Origin: Micractinium sp. NFX-FRZ
Lineage: Eukaryota; Chlorophyta; Trebouxiophyceae; Chlorellales; Chlorellaceae
Reading direction: 5' to 3'
NCBI GenBank assembly: GCA_029339195.1
Contig: JAPTJF010000541.1
Span: forward strand, 1 to 38,720
Length of the DNA: 38,720 nucleotides
Numbering within the stretch: the first letter of the stretch is position 1; every line of letters starts with the position of its first letter. Positions 21,501 through 31,800 of this stretch are shown here, in pieces. The notes under the pieces are model-generated. The model was not told the origin of the DNA. It saw nothing but the letters and a program-made list of their open reading frames with translations, and ran no database searches. The position numbers were made by a program, and so were the translations under genes.

Positions 21501-24474
21501 TGTAACGTTACGAATTTGACGTTAACGAATGAACCCCAATTCCCCTCTCCTCCCACGCAAGTACTTTGTCGACATGGTGAAGTATGCCTGGGAAACACAC
21601 CTACCTGTCTTTGAGCGAATTTAAGGTTACAATCAAAAGCCCAACTTACCTCTCCTCCCTGCAGTACTTTGTCGACATGGTGAAGTATGCCTGGGAGACA
21701 CATCTTTGAGCGAATTTAAGGTTACAATCAAAAGCCCAACTTACCTCTCCTCCCTGCAGTACTTTGTCGACATGGTGAAGTATGCCTGGGAGACACATCT
21801 TTGAGNNNNNNNNNNAAAGCCCAACTTACCTCTCCTCCCTGCAGTACTTTGTCGACATGGTGAAGTATGCCTGGGAGACACATCTTTGAGCGAATTTAAG
21901 GTTACAATCAAAAGCCCAACTTACCTCTCCTCCCTGCAGTACTTTGTCGACATGGTCAAGTATGCCTGGGAGCCGGTCAAGGTGGAGCGCGGCGAGCGCT
22001 TTGCGCGGCGCGTGCAGGTGGGCGTGCCATGCCGCAGGCGCTGGGAGGCGGCTGGAGGGCGAGCACTGCTGGCAGCGGCAGGGCAGCGGCAGGGCAGCGG
22101 CAGGGCGAGGCGTAGGGGGGGTAATTGGCAAATGGCTTCCAAGCAACGGACCAACGGGGCTGTGCTCCCGATGGCCAGTGCTGGCTTGCTCGACCCATGC
22201 CCAGGGGCGCATTTGTTTTCTTCCTCGTTTGCTTGTACCTCCCCTTTCCCCAACCGCCTTCCCCCGCGCCTCTCTGCCTCGCCCACCGCTGCCTCCTGCA
22301 GTACCAAATGAAGCCGGGGCAGCCCGGCGCCCCCGCCACCGACGCCACGGGCCTCAATGTCATGCGCTTCCCGTCAGACATGGTAAGAGGGTGGTGTATG
22401 CAGTGTTGGGTAGGCCTGCAGCAGCAGACTCAGAAGTGTGTGCAGTGGTGGGGAGGCTCACAGCAGCCGAGTTGCAGGGAAGGCGTGCCCGCCTGCCTGT
22501 CCTCCTGCCCGCCTGTCCACCCGCCCCACCACCCTGCGCACCTGCCTGCCTGCCCGGCCCTCTACCTCCCCAACCCACCCCCGTGCATGTCCCCTGCCGC
22601 TACCCGCACCCCCGCCCCGCCCCGCAGGCGCTGCGCACCAGCCGCGTGTTCAGCGAGTGGACGCTGCACTACGCGCGCAACGCGGACGCCTTTGTGGTCG
22701 ACTTCCAGCGAGTGATGCAGCGCGTGCTGCACCTGGGCGCCGGCAAGGCGTGGCAGCCGCAGAGCGAGAACATGTGGTCTGGGTTCAAGGGCGACTGGTG
22801 GGGCTTCGGCGAGTTCATCGGCCCGCAGGTGGGCCTGCGCTGTGCCTGCTGTGCCTGCTGTGCCTGCTGTGCACGATGTGCACGCTGCACCTGCTAGCCT
22901 GCTGAAGCTGAGCACGTGGGAGGGTTCCAGGTTGCCTGGCGGGGGGTGGCACGTTCACGAGCTCGCCGGACAAAGCAGGCAGCACCGTGTGCAGTACCCA
23001 CCCACTCTGCTGCCTTCTCCTTCATGCCTGCCCGCCTGCCTGCTTGCACTGCAGCTGCACTTTGCAAATGGCACAGCACACAACCTCCCACCTGCCCTAC
23101 GCTACTGCAGCTTGCCACTGATGGCGCCCTGGCCCTCGGCAGAACATGGAAAATAAACACCTGCTCTCTAACCCACCCTTCGACATCCCACCTGCCCAAC
23201 CCTTCCGCAGCTGGACACGGATGGCGCCCCGGCCCTGAACAGCATTGAGCTCACGGCTGCAATGGATGTGCTGGCCGATCAGCTTGCCGACCCAGGTGTT
23301 GCATTCAGCGGCAGCCTGGAGCCAGTGGCGCCGGCGCCCCCCGCCCCGCCAACCGAAATCGTGCTGCCCACCCGGCCGCCGGGGCCCCCCATCGCCGCCG
23401 GCACCGTCACCCAGGTGTGCCTGCTGTGCCTGCTGTGCCTGCTGTGCCTGCTGTGCGTGCTGTGCCCCAGCCCACATCCCGCTCCCGCCCACCTGTCCCC
23501 CTCTCATGGCCCCCCTTGCGATGCACCCCGCCTCCCCTCTCCTCCCATTGTCCTCGCATCCCTCCCCCGCCTTCCCCCCAGTACCACCGTTCGTACTCGG
23601 CGAGCCCTGCCCCGCACAGCGGCCCTCCCCTCCCCTCCCCACCCCTCACCCGGCGGCGTGACCAACTCCCCCTCCCCTCACCCAGCAATGCGGTGTCATC
23701 TCCTCCCTCCACTTACCCAGCAATGTGGTGCCATCGCCCCCTCCCCTCACCCAGCAGTGCAGTGCCATCTCCCCCCTCCACTTGCCCAGCAATGCGATGC
23801 CATCTCCCCCCTCCACTCACCCAGCAGTGCGGTGCCATCTCCCCCCTCCACTTGCCCAGAAATGCGATGCCATCTCCCCCCTCCACTGCAGTTCAGCCCC
23901 TCCACTAGTACTCACCCATCATCCTGACCCAGTATCTCTCCCCCTCCCACCCCACTCTGTTGCAGTTCGACTACCCAAGGGTGGGAGACTACCATTTGGA
24001 CTGGTGCCTGGACTGGGGCGCCGACTGCGGCATGCCCGCAGCCCTCAACTACTGCAAGTGTGAGCACCCGCTGGCCGAACAGAGGAGGGCAGCGGGCACA
24101 GCGTCAAGGGCGGGCGGGCCCTCCGCTCTGTGGGTGTGGACTGTGCTGACCTGCAGGCGCCTCAGGGCGGCCGAGGCGACGCCACAGCACCCCGCACGCC
24201 ATGCCATGTCTGTTGTTCTGTTGAATGGCTGACTGGCTGCCTGGCTGAACCCGCATCAACTGCATGGATGTCTGAATGCTATGCAGACCTGGGCTACGAT
24301 GACCTGGCGCCTCAGGTCATCCAGGGCGGGGTCACCGTGGAGCCCTTTGGCGAGGTGGCCCTCAACTCCCCCACCGGCATGACGCGCCTGCTGAGCGGGG
24401 CCGACAAGATCTGCGTCACCAACGCCGGCGTCACCTGCCAGACCTTCACCTTCATCAAGTGCCGCAAGGCATGA
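18587..24474 (+). CDS. Secreted haem peroxidase, APX-like fold plus Cys-rich tail, 14 exons, 542 aa (peroxidase 2)
   Basis: Exons: 18587-18710, 18898-18989, 19328-19388, 19668-19799, 20143-20253, 20490-20601, 20759-20833, 21149-21224, 21940-22017, 22302-22382, 22628-22828, 23211-23414, 23966-24059, 24287-24474; phases agree. A signal peptide ends near VALAQA. Peroxidase residues: R101, F104, H105 (LLRIGFHSCGTW), TYSDLLTF...EESGGPP, proximal H232 (ITGGGHSIGE), F248 in place of the APX/CCP radical Trp, and D313 in RFPSDM. After about residue 400 come a Pro/Ala linker and a module with Cys 463, 470, 479 and three near the end (CQTFTFIKC). Compared with peroxidase 1 it has an extra intron after MNDT, lacks the intron at LDW/C, and has extra residues (about 486-500) in the last exon. 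The first start with a secretory N-terminus was taken; an in-frame ATG at 18305 would bury the signal. Exon 4 uses a weak GTCCGC donor. Confidence 0.85.
19908..19975 (+). repeat. Degenerate exon 5 copy 1 in peroxidase 2 intron 4
   Basis: The intron reads LPPVLGVLEQSHKRQPGITP, clearly the exon 5 text LPPVLDVLEQFHMRYPCITY with substitutions. Its core (CGGTGCTGG at 19920) lies 109 bp before the next copy. The preceding TGCAAAG is a mutated acceptor, so the copy is probably not spliced. Confidence 0.8.
20018..20080 (+). repeat. Degenerate exon 5 copy 2 in peroxidase 2 intron 4
   Basis: A second copy reads PPVLDVVEQSLKR before diverging and is preceded by an acceptor-like GAGCACAG. Its core (CAGTGCTGG at 20029) lies 123 bp before the equivalent bases of the true exon 5 at 20152. 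Together with copy 1 this makes three tandem versions of one exon start, of which only the last is intact. Confidence 0.8.
20300..20372. repeat. CCTG/TGCC simple repeats in peroxidase 2 intron 5
   Basis: Runs of GCCTGCCTGCCTG occur twice, separated by CAAGAACCAG. They are simple-sequence repeats inside the intron, similar to those in the paralogue's introns. Confidence 0.7.
21242..21328. repeat. AAGCCTGGAAGCC-type imperfect repeats in intron 8
   Basis: Repeated TGTAAGCCT/TGGAAGCCT units with CTAACCTTG spacers follow closely after the exon 8 donor of peroxidase 2. The units are imperfect and no function is evident. TGTAA pentamers occur within the array (CTTGTAAGCC), which could in principle act as internal polyadenylation signals. 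Confidence 0.6.
21426..21939 (+). repeat. Tandem array of exon 9 acceptor/exon-start copies (95-bp unit)
   Basis: Five copies of the exon 9 start with its acceptor precede the true exon at 21940. They begin at 21426 (old, diverged), 21562, 21665, 21760 and 21845. The last three are essentially identical with a 95-bp period, covering intron tail, CCCTGCAG and TACTTTGTCGACATGGTGAA. Each near-identical copy reads YFVDMVKYAWETHL then TGA, so inclusion would terminate translation. Only the sixth version, in the true exon, continues as YAWEPVKVERGERF. An assembly gap sits inside the array. Confidence 0.9.
21806..21815. other. Assembly gap (10 N) inside the 95-bp array
   Basis: Ten N replace what is CGAATTTAAGGTTACAATCA (20 bases) in the adjoining units. 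With 20 bases restored the period is again 95 bp. The gap length is therefore arbitrary and the true copy number is unknown; whole units may have collapsed. Confidence 0.95.
22841..22872 (+). repeat. TGCTGTGCC 9-mer array after the exon 11 donor
   Basis: Starting about 12 bases after the exon 11 donor of peroxidase 2, TGTGCCTGC repeats about three to four times. The equivalent intron of peroxidase 1 has related CGCCTGCTGTGC units near its donor. Confidence 0.65.
23111..23150 (+). repeat. Degenerate copy of exon 12 start in peroxidase 2 intron 11
   Basis: After CTACTGCAG the intron reads CTTGCCACTGATGGCGCCCTGGCCCT. The true exon 12, exactly 100 bp downstream at 23211, begins CTGGACACGGATGGCGCC (LDTDGAPAL). 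The intron text before each acceptor is also similar (CCACCTGCCC...), so the duplication spans the junction. Confidence 0.75.
23415..23466 (+). repeat. TGCTGTGCC 9-mer array directly at the exon 12 donor
   Basis: Intron 12 begins GTGTGCCTGCTGTGCC and continues as about five TGCTGTGCC units, so the repeat starts inside the donor itself. The homologous intron of peroxidase 1 carries the counterpart array. Confidence 0.7.
23681..23889 (+). repeat. 35-bp minisatellite, six units, in peroxidase 2 intron 12
   Basis: Six head-to-tail units beginning CCCAGCAATGCGATGCCATC, lengths 35, 34, 35, 35, 35 and 35, with point differences. Units alternate partly between CAGCAGTGC and CAGCAATGC starts, hinting at growth as a dimer. 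The array ends about 75 bp before the exon 13 acceptor. Confidence 0.85.
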
Positions 24475-25814
24475 GGCGGGGGGCGGCGGATGACGGCTGG
24501 GGCGGGCAGTTGTGGACTGCCGCTGCCGACGGCTGGGGCAGCGCCTGCCGGGCCTCCCCGGCCCACGTTGGAGTGGTGTGGGCACTGCCCACTTGAAGTG
24601 GTGTGGGGTGTCTCCCTTCTTTGGTTGCCACATATGAAATGGAACCGAGCTGCTGGCCAGACGGACACCCTCCCAGGCAAGTCTACCCACGGCCCCTGTG
24701 CACAAACGGGCCCCCGCTCCTGGCCCCACACTCCAGCCACCCCACCTTGCTGCACGTCTTATTCAGGCCCCATACACACCATTTCTGCGTGTTCTATTCG
24801 CACTGAAGGTCGGTTCAGGAACGCCCCGTGCCACCTCAACTGGCCCGATGCCCCTCGCTGCTGCCATTGCAAGTGGCCGGCCCTGTGCCGACATGCTGTG
24901 TGCCGTCCCCATTGGGCGGCACCCGCACTTTTGGGAGTGTCGTTAATATGAGCATCTTTTACTACTGTAGCACCACTCTGAACGTGAAGAGATGCACCAC
25001 CTCTCTGCGAATCGTAGCCCTTTCGGATCCCAACCCGAAGTCTAGTTTTTTTTGTGCGTTGAATTGCGTTCAGTCCACCTGTGGCGTACCTGCGGGCACT
25101 TGCAAATCTACCTGGCAGGCGACACACCCTGTTGATCCCTTGCCCCCCACTGATCTCTCTGCCTCCTGCTGACTCCTGCTACACACTGCGCCTCGTCCCT
25201 CATATGCTTCAAACTTCTAGCGCACGATTGAAAGGTTCAGCCTACACAAGTACGGCGACTGCTTCGCTGTACTGCAATCGGTACAGGTCTAAACGACAAA
25301 AAGAAAGTACAGAAATGGGTAGCCGGCAAGCGCCGGGCAGTTTTCTCTACAAAAGCAAAGGGGCAGTGACTGCAGGGCAAGCAGGACTGGGCTGATGTGT
25401 GTATGCATCTATCATGGTTCATTCATGTATCACTAATCATTACTATGCATCAGTATGCAAAGTGCTCAAGTGGTGGCAGGGTGACTTTGGGTTGAGGGAG
25501 AGCCAGCAGAGCCGGCAGCAGCAGGCCTGCTGGCGACAGGAGGGGAGCATGAAAAGGATGAGTTGGCAGGAGCCGGCAGCAGTGGGACCTTCTCACGCAG
25601 GGAGGCAGGCCCAGCGAAAGCAGGGGTAAGCAGCAGCCAGCGGCAGCCCGCCCTGTGATGTAAAGGATGACCAGCCCTGCTGTCCCGGGGGGAGCGCACT
25701 GCAGGGCAGCACGGCCGTCTTGCAGCTGCCCGCACTGCCTGGCAGGCCATGCTTCGGATGATCCATGCATCCGCTGCTGTCGAAGCTGCTTGCTGTGCTT
25801 CACGAGGTAGTGGC
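24475..25814. other. Convergent 3' region between peroxidase 2 and the ALMT-like gene
   Basis: About 1.3 kb with no supported gene. It should contain both 3' UTRs. A plus-strand TGTAA at 25659-25663 is the only clear polyadenylation-type signal noticed, but it is almost 1.2 kb past the peroxidase stop. Open frames here are short and unlike any family I know. Confidence 0.5.
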
Positions 25815-28800
25815 TTAGTCGCCGCGCCCCATGCCGCCCGCCTCCATCTCCGCGCGCCCCTCTGCGTCCGCCGCCGCCGCCGCCGCCTCCGCCGCTGGCC
25901 CCGCCTCGTCTGTGTCTGTGCACAGGGAGGATAGCACGACGCCTCTGGCCACCAGGATCGCCTCAACAGAGGCGCCCCAGGCGGCTGACTGGGCAAAGGC
26001 CTGCTCCGCTGCCGCGTGCTCCGCCGGCGTGCCCAGCAGGCGCAGCACGCAGCGGTACAGGAGCTGCACGGTCTGGGTGGCTGAGAACATGACGCCTGCA
26101 GGGAACGAGTGTGTGTGGAGAGGGGAAGATGAGGTGAGGTAGCGTGGTGAGGGCAGAAGGCAGCATGAGGGGACGAGACATGACATGATGCCAGCACAGG
26201 GGGGGGGGGGCAGTGTAAGCGGGGTGCAAGGGAGGGTGAGCAGAGGGGCAGGGCGGGGTGCAGGGAGGCTGCGGCATCGGGAGGTGCCAACCCTGAAGGA
26301 GCAGGGATGCAGGGGCAGGGCAGAAGCTCCACTGCACCCCATGCACCATTCATCCCCGGCCTACCGTCCCGTCCTGCAAATCCTCACACCACCAAACCTT
26401 AAAAAAGCCAGGTCTGCGTCGACCCGCCCTCAGCACACAAGTCGACGCACAGCTCACACACGTGCACACACGAGCGCACACACGCACGCACACGGCGTTT
26501 GTGTCTTTCATGGGCCACGCTGCTCAGGGCACACACACAGGCACAGGGTGGGATGCTCAAAGAAGTGCAGGAGACTCACCCAGCGCCGCCACCCCCAGCA
26601 CCGCGTCTGCCCTCCCCTCCTCCACGTCCATCCCCTGCCCCGCCTGCTCCACCTCCAGCAGCAGCAGCTGCACCTGCATCTGCAGGTTGAACACCATCTC
26701 CAGCGCCCTGCCAAAACGAAACCAGATGCATGGAACTCATGGTAAGGATGTGTAGAGGTGGACGATACAGTGAAGCAAGGATGGATGGCCAGCTGCCCTG
26801 TGCAGGTTGGGCGCCCTCTCTAGGGCATTGCAGGAACACACTGCTGCCTTCGGGTGACGAAGAAAGATGCACAGCCCAGGATGCACAGCATAGATGCAGT
26901 GGCGAAAACCCCACCCAATCTAGTGCCACACCCAGCCGCACGCATGCCCTTTGCACAGCCGCTGCTGCACAACCGGTAGCTGACACTTGGTCACCAGCAC
27001 AAACGCAGCTCCGTACCACCGTTGGTGCACAACACATACTTGTGGGTTCATTCATTCATTACAAAATACACTGCAAATGGTCACCTGTCTACCGGCAGCC
27101 TGCGGTCCAGCACCTCGCTCAGCGCCCGGAGCGACTCGCCCATCTGCTCCGCCACTGCCCGCACCTGCAGCAGCAGTCAAGTGGGCCACGCATGCATGCA
27201 CGGGCAGCAGCGGTCAGGAGGGCATACATGCGTGCACGGGCAGCACAGCAGCGTGAGCAGGCACGCGCCGGTTGGAGCGAGCGGGTGGCGCAGAGCAATG
27301 GCAGACTGCAGGGCGCACGGCCCGCGCCGCTGTGCATGCTTCGGCACGCGCAGCATGACGCGGCACGGCGCAATGGCCCAGCATGGGTGGCGGTGCCTCC
27401 CCGCCTCCCTCTGGCAAGCCGCCCTCGCATGCGCCCAGACCTTTGGCCGTGCCAAGTCCGGGGTGAGGGTATTCACCCCTGCTGCAGAGGTTGAGGGTAG
27501 CCTTCCCCTACTGCGCTGCCCCCTCCACCTCGCACCCACCGCCCCACGGCATGCCCTTGCAGCCTCCCCCCAGGCATGCCCGCCCACCTCCCGCGGCATC
27601 GGCATCAGCAGGCGGCGGTGGGGCACGTCTGGCGAGTCGGCCAGGTAGGAAAAGGTGAGCAGCACGTTGAGCTGCAATTTGGGGCGAATCACATTTAAGC
27701 AACGGCGCAACAGTATGTTGAGCGCGAGGTGACGATGGCAACGGTGGCACGTTGGGTTGCCGTTTGGGCGGTCAAACAGCAGGTGTGTTGTTCTTCATTT
27801 TGGGCGATTTGGGCGCATCAAGAAGGAGGTTGAGGTCATGGAAGGGCGGTGGCACGGGCAAGGCATATTCCGGCAGGGCTGGCCCCTGAGGGCTTTCATG
27901 GGATCAGCAAATGACGCAATTGGCAGCCCACAGCGCCCTTCCGACTGCCCGCACACTCCCACCACGCTAGCGCCGTTCAGTCGGAGACTTACCAGCTTGC
28001 GGCATGCATGCTGTGCAGCCAGGATGTCCTGCACGGCGGTTGGCAGGCGTGGGCAGCGGGTCAGATGGTGCCAGCAGGCCCAGCAGATGCCAAACCACTA
28101 CAGGGCGCTGCTGTGTGACACAGCAGCAGCAGCAGCAGCCAGCAACAGCAACTAGCCGGCCAGCTAGTGCGGTGGGGGCGATTGATGAGGACAGCAACAG
28201 CAGCAGCAGATGCAACAACGGGGCAACGGCAGCGCACCTTTGGCGGCATGCGGTGGGGGCGCTCAAAGGGGGACCACTCGAAGCGGGCAAACAGCGCCAG
28301 CTCGTGCATGTGAGTGATGACGCCCGCCAGGTCGGCGCCCTGCTGGCGCACTGCAGGGCACAGCATGCACAGCAGGGATAAGAGGGGTGGGGTCAGCTCA
28401 TGTGCGTGATGGCACGTCCGCCAGGTCAGCGCCCTGCTGGCGTGTCGCGGGCGCAGCAGCGGGACCAAGTCGGGAGTGTGGCAACAGGGCGGCAGCCAGA
28501 CATGAGCTACAGAGTGCACCCCACCCACCTGCCATGAACGACTTGCCCAGCGCGCGCTCATGCAGCCAGCGGGAGCGGTTGCGCCGCGCCGTCGGCTCCC
28601 GCGGCGTGCCCAGCCAGAAGATGCTGCTGCTGGCGCTGGGGCGGCGCATCACCGACTGCCCCCGCCCCCCGACGCTGTCGTCGCCGCCGCCGCCGCCCGC
28701 CCCGGGGATTCCCTGTGTGGGGCCCTCTGCTGCCGCCGCCTGTTCCTGAGGCAGGGCCACCGCAAAGGGCGTGAGGCGGTGCAGAGGTGGGTACGCTGCC

Positions 28801-31800
28801 TGGGGCGAGGGGCTGCTGCTGCTGGTGAAGGGCGGGGGTGTGAGCTCCGGGTCCTCGGCTATCGTCAGCTGGTGGTGCAGCGGGATGTGCAGGGGCGGCA
28901 GGTTGGGCAGCTCCTCATCTTGCAGCACCTGAGGCAAAAGGAAGGGGAGCAAGTACAGATGGAGGGGGATGGGTGGGTCGCGAGCGCAGCACAGTCAAGA
29001 GAAGGTGAGCATAGGTGGAGAAACGCTTGGGTCGCGAGCACAGCACAGAGCAGGAGCGGCGGCAGTTGCCAGCCAGCAGGGGAGGCGCCTCCTCTGGGAC
29101 CCCCGCCCCGCCACGGCTGCATGGTGCCCAAACTTTCCTGGCTCCCAATCCCAAAACTTTCAATGCGGTCAACTGGAGCTTCTCCCGCCCGCAATCTACA
29201 ACGACGACACCCACACTCTTGCCTGCTGGCTGACGACGGTGGGCAGGTCGGGTGGCAGGGAGACGCCGCGCCGTGGCGGGCGGCCCGGCGGCGGCACCGC
29301 TGGCGATGAAAGCTGCAGCGGCGGCGGCCGCGGGGGGCTGCTGCTGAAGGGATCGTAAGGGTTTGGGCTGGCGCCCCCTTGCCAGAAAGGGCTTGGTGGT
29401 ATCTCAACGGACACGTCAGACGGCAGTGATCCTGGGATGAACCGTGGCTGCCACTGCGGCGGCTGGCCGACATGGCCGGCTGCCCTGCTAGCAGCGGTGG
29501 TGCCGCCCGCTGGCGATCCCGCGCCAGTACTGGGTCTGCCGCTGGTGGCAGCGCTAGCACCAGCGCCTCCGGCCGACGGTGTCCTTGCCTCCCCTGCCCC
29601 CCGCTCAGCCGCTGCTGGCACCAGTGCTTGGAGCTCCATATCAGCAGGGGGGCCTGCCACGTCGCCGCCGCCCCTGGGCGTGCTGCCGCCGCTGCGCCGC
29701 AGCGAGCCGCGCGGCGTGCCGCTCGCCTGCCGCCGCGGCGTGCTGGCCCTGCTGTGCCGCCAGCGGAAGAAGCCTCTGTGCCCTTGGGGGGCCTCTTGGC
29801 TGTCCCTGTCATCATCCCCTGTCCCTAGCAAGCTGCCCGCCTCCAGGCTGGCCGCCCGGCTGGCAGACGGGGTTGCTGACGTGGCACCAGCCTGGCGCCC
29901 GGTCAGCACCAGCTCAAATTCCAGCTCCCGCCCCGCCTCCTGCCGCCCCCTCCGGGCCTCCCGCCGCTCCCCCAGGCCTCCTAACATCACCTCCAATGCC
30001 TCGCTGGCAGAGAGCGGCGTGCGCGAGCGCGGGGAGAAGCTGCCGCGGCGTTGCGCCGGCATGCGCCCTCCGCCGGTGCCCACTGGCGTGGCACCGCCGC
30101 CGCTGGACAGAGTGGGGCGCAGGCTGCCGCGGCCCGAGCCGCCGGGTGTGCCCGCTGCCTGCTGGGCCTGCTGGGGTGCCCCCTCGTCTCCCGGCGCCTC
30201 GCTCACGAAATCCAGGATGACGGCCTCGGCCACGTCAGCCAGACCCCCAAGCACCTCCTGCGACACCATAGAAACCACACGAGGGCGGGAAATGGTCAAA
30301 CTGCCACCGAAGATGCAAGTCAAAATGCCCCTCCCCAGCACTTCCACCCCGTCCCCTCCTGCTTCCCGCCCCTCTGCCCTCATTTCCACCTTTGAGAGGC
30401 ACACCTAGCGCCCACAACCGACATCGTGCCCCGACCCGCCCCGCCCCTGCCCCGTGCCCCCGCCCTGCACCCGCCCTGTGCCCCACCTGCACCCGGTGCC
30501 TGGTGGCCTGGCGTGAGGTGACAGGCAGGATGAGGGTGGCTGCCGTCAAGTCGAGCCCTATGCCCAGCAGAATGTTGATGATGCGGTACAGGGCTGTCTG
30601 CCAGAAGGCCACCTCGAGGATGTAGCCTGCGGGAAAATGGGGCGGGACAAGGGGTGAGGCAGGAGGCGACTGCAGGTGGAGGGTGTGGAGGGTAGGATGC
30701 AGGGGAGGGCGGGGCGCCAGAAGTCGACTCTATGCTTACAATCTGCAAGTAGGGGCGAAGAGCAAACGTTGAGAAGTAGGATGTTGGGGAAGGGCACACG
30801 GTGCAATCACAGGTGGTGCCACAATGCCAACCTGAAAGAGTGCCTCCGCAGGGGTGGGCACAACGCCACATGGCGGTAAGTGCGTGAGCGGGCCGATGTG
30901 TGCATGGGTGAGCGGCCAGCAGTCCCTGACACAACCGCCCTGCAACTTCCTGATGCTCTGGTGCTCACCCGACAGGGCGATGATTGGGGTGGTGAACTTG
31001 CAGCAGCTGAGCGCATCTGCAGGCGGGGAGGGGCAGGGCGGGCAGGGGCCATTTGAGCGGGGTATGCACAGGGTTCACATGTGCTGGCCATGGGCTGGCT
31101 CTCCATGGAGACCATAGCAAGCACAGCGGGGGCGATCCAGCCAGCCCTGTGTGAAACCTTTCATCCCACAAGTGAACGGCACGTGCCTGCCTGTCTGCCT
31201 GCCCGCCTGCCCCGGTGGCACCTCACCCCCTGGCACCCCTGCCTGCTGCCTGCCTGCCTCTCTGCCCGCCTGACCATCTGCCCGCCTGCCTGCCCCTCCC
31301 CCAGCTAGCGGGCGGCACTCACAGCCGTAGGGCACCGCGAAGCGCACGTGGTTGAGCATGAGGAGGAAGAGGAGGAGGGGGAGGAGGAGGGACATGATGA
31401 TGAACTTGGGGGGCTCGTTTTCGTAGCCCAAGCCGTTGCAGAGGTATACAAACCCGATCAGCCTGCAGCTCGAAACAGTGGGGGGAGGAAAAGATGCGAG
31501 ACACAACCTCTAGTGCGTGTGTGTTACCTCCTACTTCCTCGTTCTCCTGCCCTCCTGACAAGGCGCAGACGTGCAGCCGCACTGCAAGGCTGGTACGCCA
31601 GGGAGCTGGAGGGCAGGCGGGCTGAATGCTGGAGGGCAGGCGGGTGGCGGCGGCGGCTCCGGCAACCCACCCCACGCCCAGCAGTCCGGCGCCGCAGGTT
31701 CCGATGATGCGCAGCCCGCTCTTCAGCACCAGCCCGCCCACAGCAGACTCCAGCACGACGGCCACTGCGGCGGGTGGGCAGGGGAAGGGTGTGGACTGTT

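Noticed and set aside
21426..21939. 95-bp array as a mobile or introner element
   Set aside because: Units carry the exon 9 start and its own acceptor rather than a complete intron. No terminal inverted repeats, target-site duplication or coding capacity are seen, and they are found only beside the exon they copy.
24147..24175. Possible copy of peroxidase 2 exon 14 text (GACCTG, GGCGCCTCAG, GGGCGG)
   Set aside because: The match needs two gaps and lies about 150 bp away without a clear junction, so it is too weak to count.
29437..30408. Plus-strand 323-codon open frame opposite ALMT-like exon 18
   Set aside because: It is the complement of a low-complexity coding exon. It has Pro/Ser/Ala composition and no recognisable domain or splice context.
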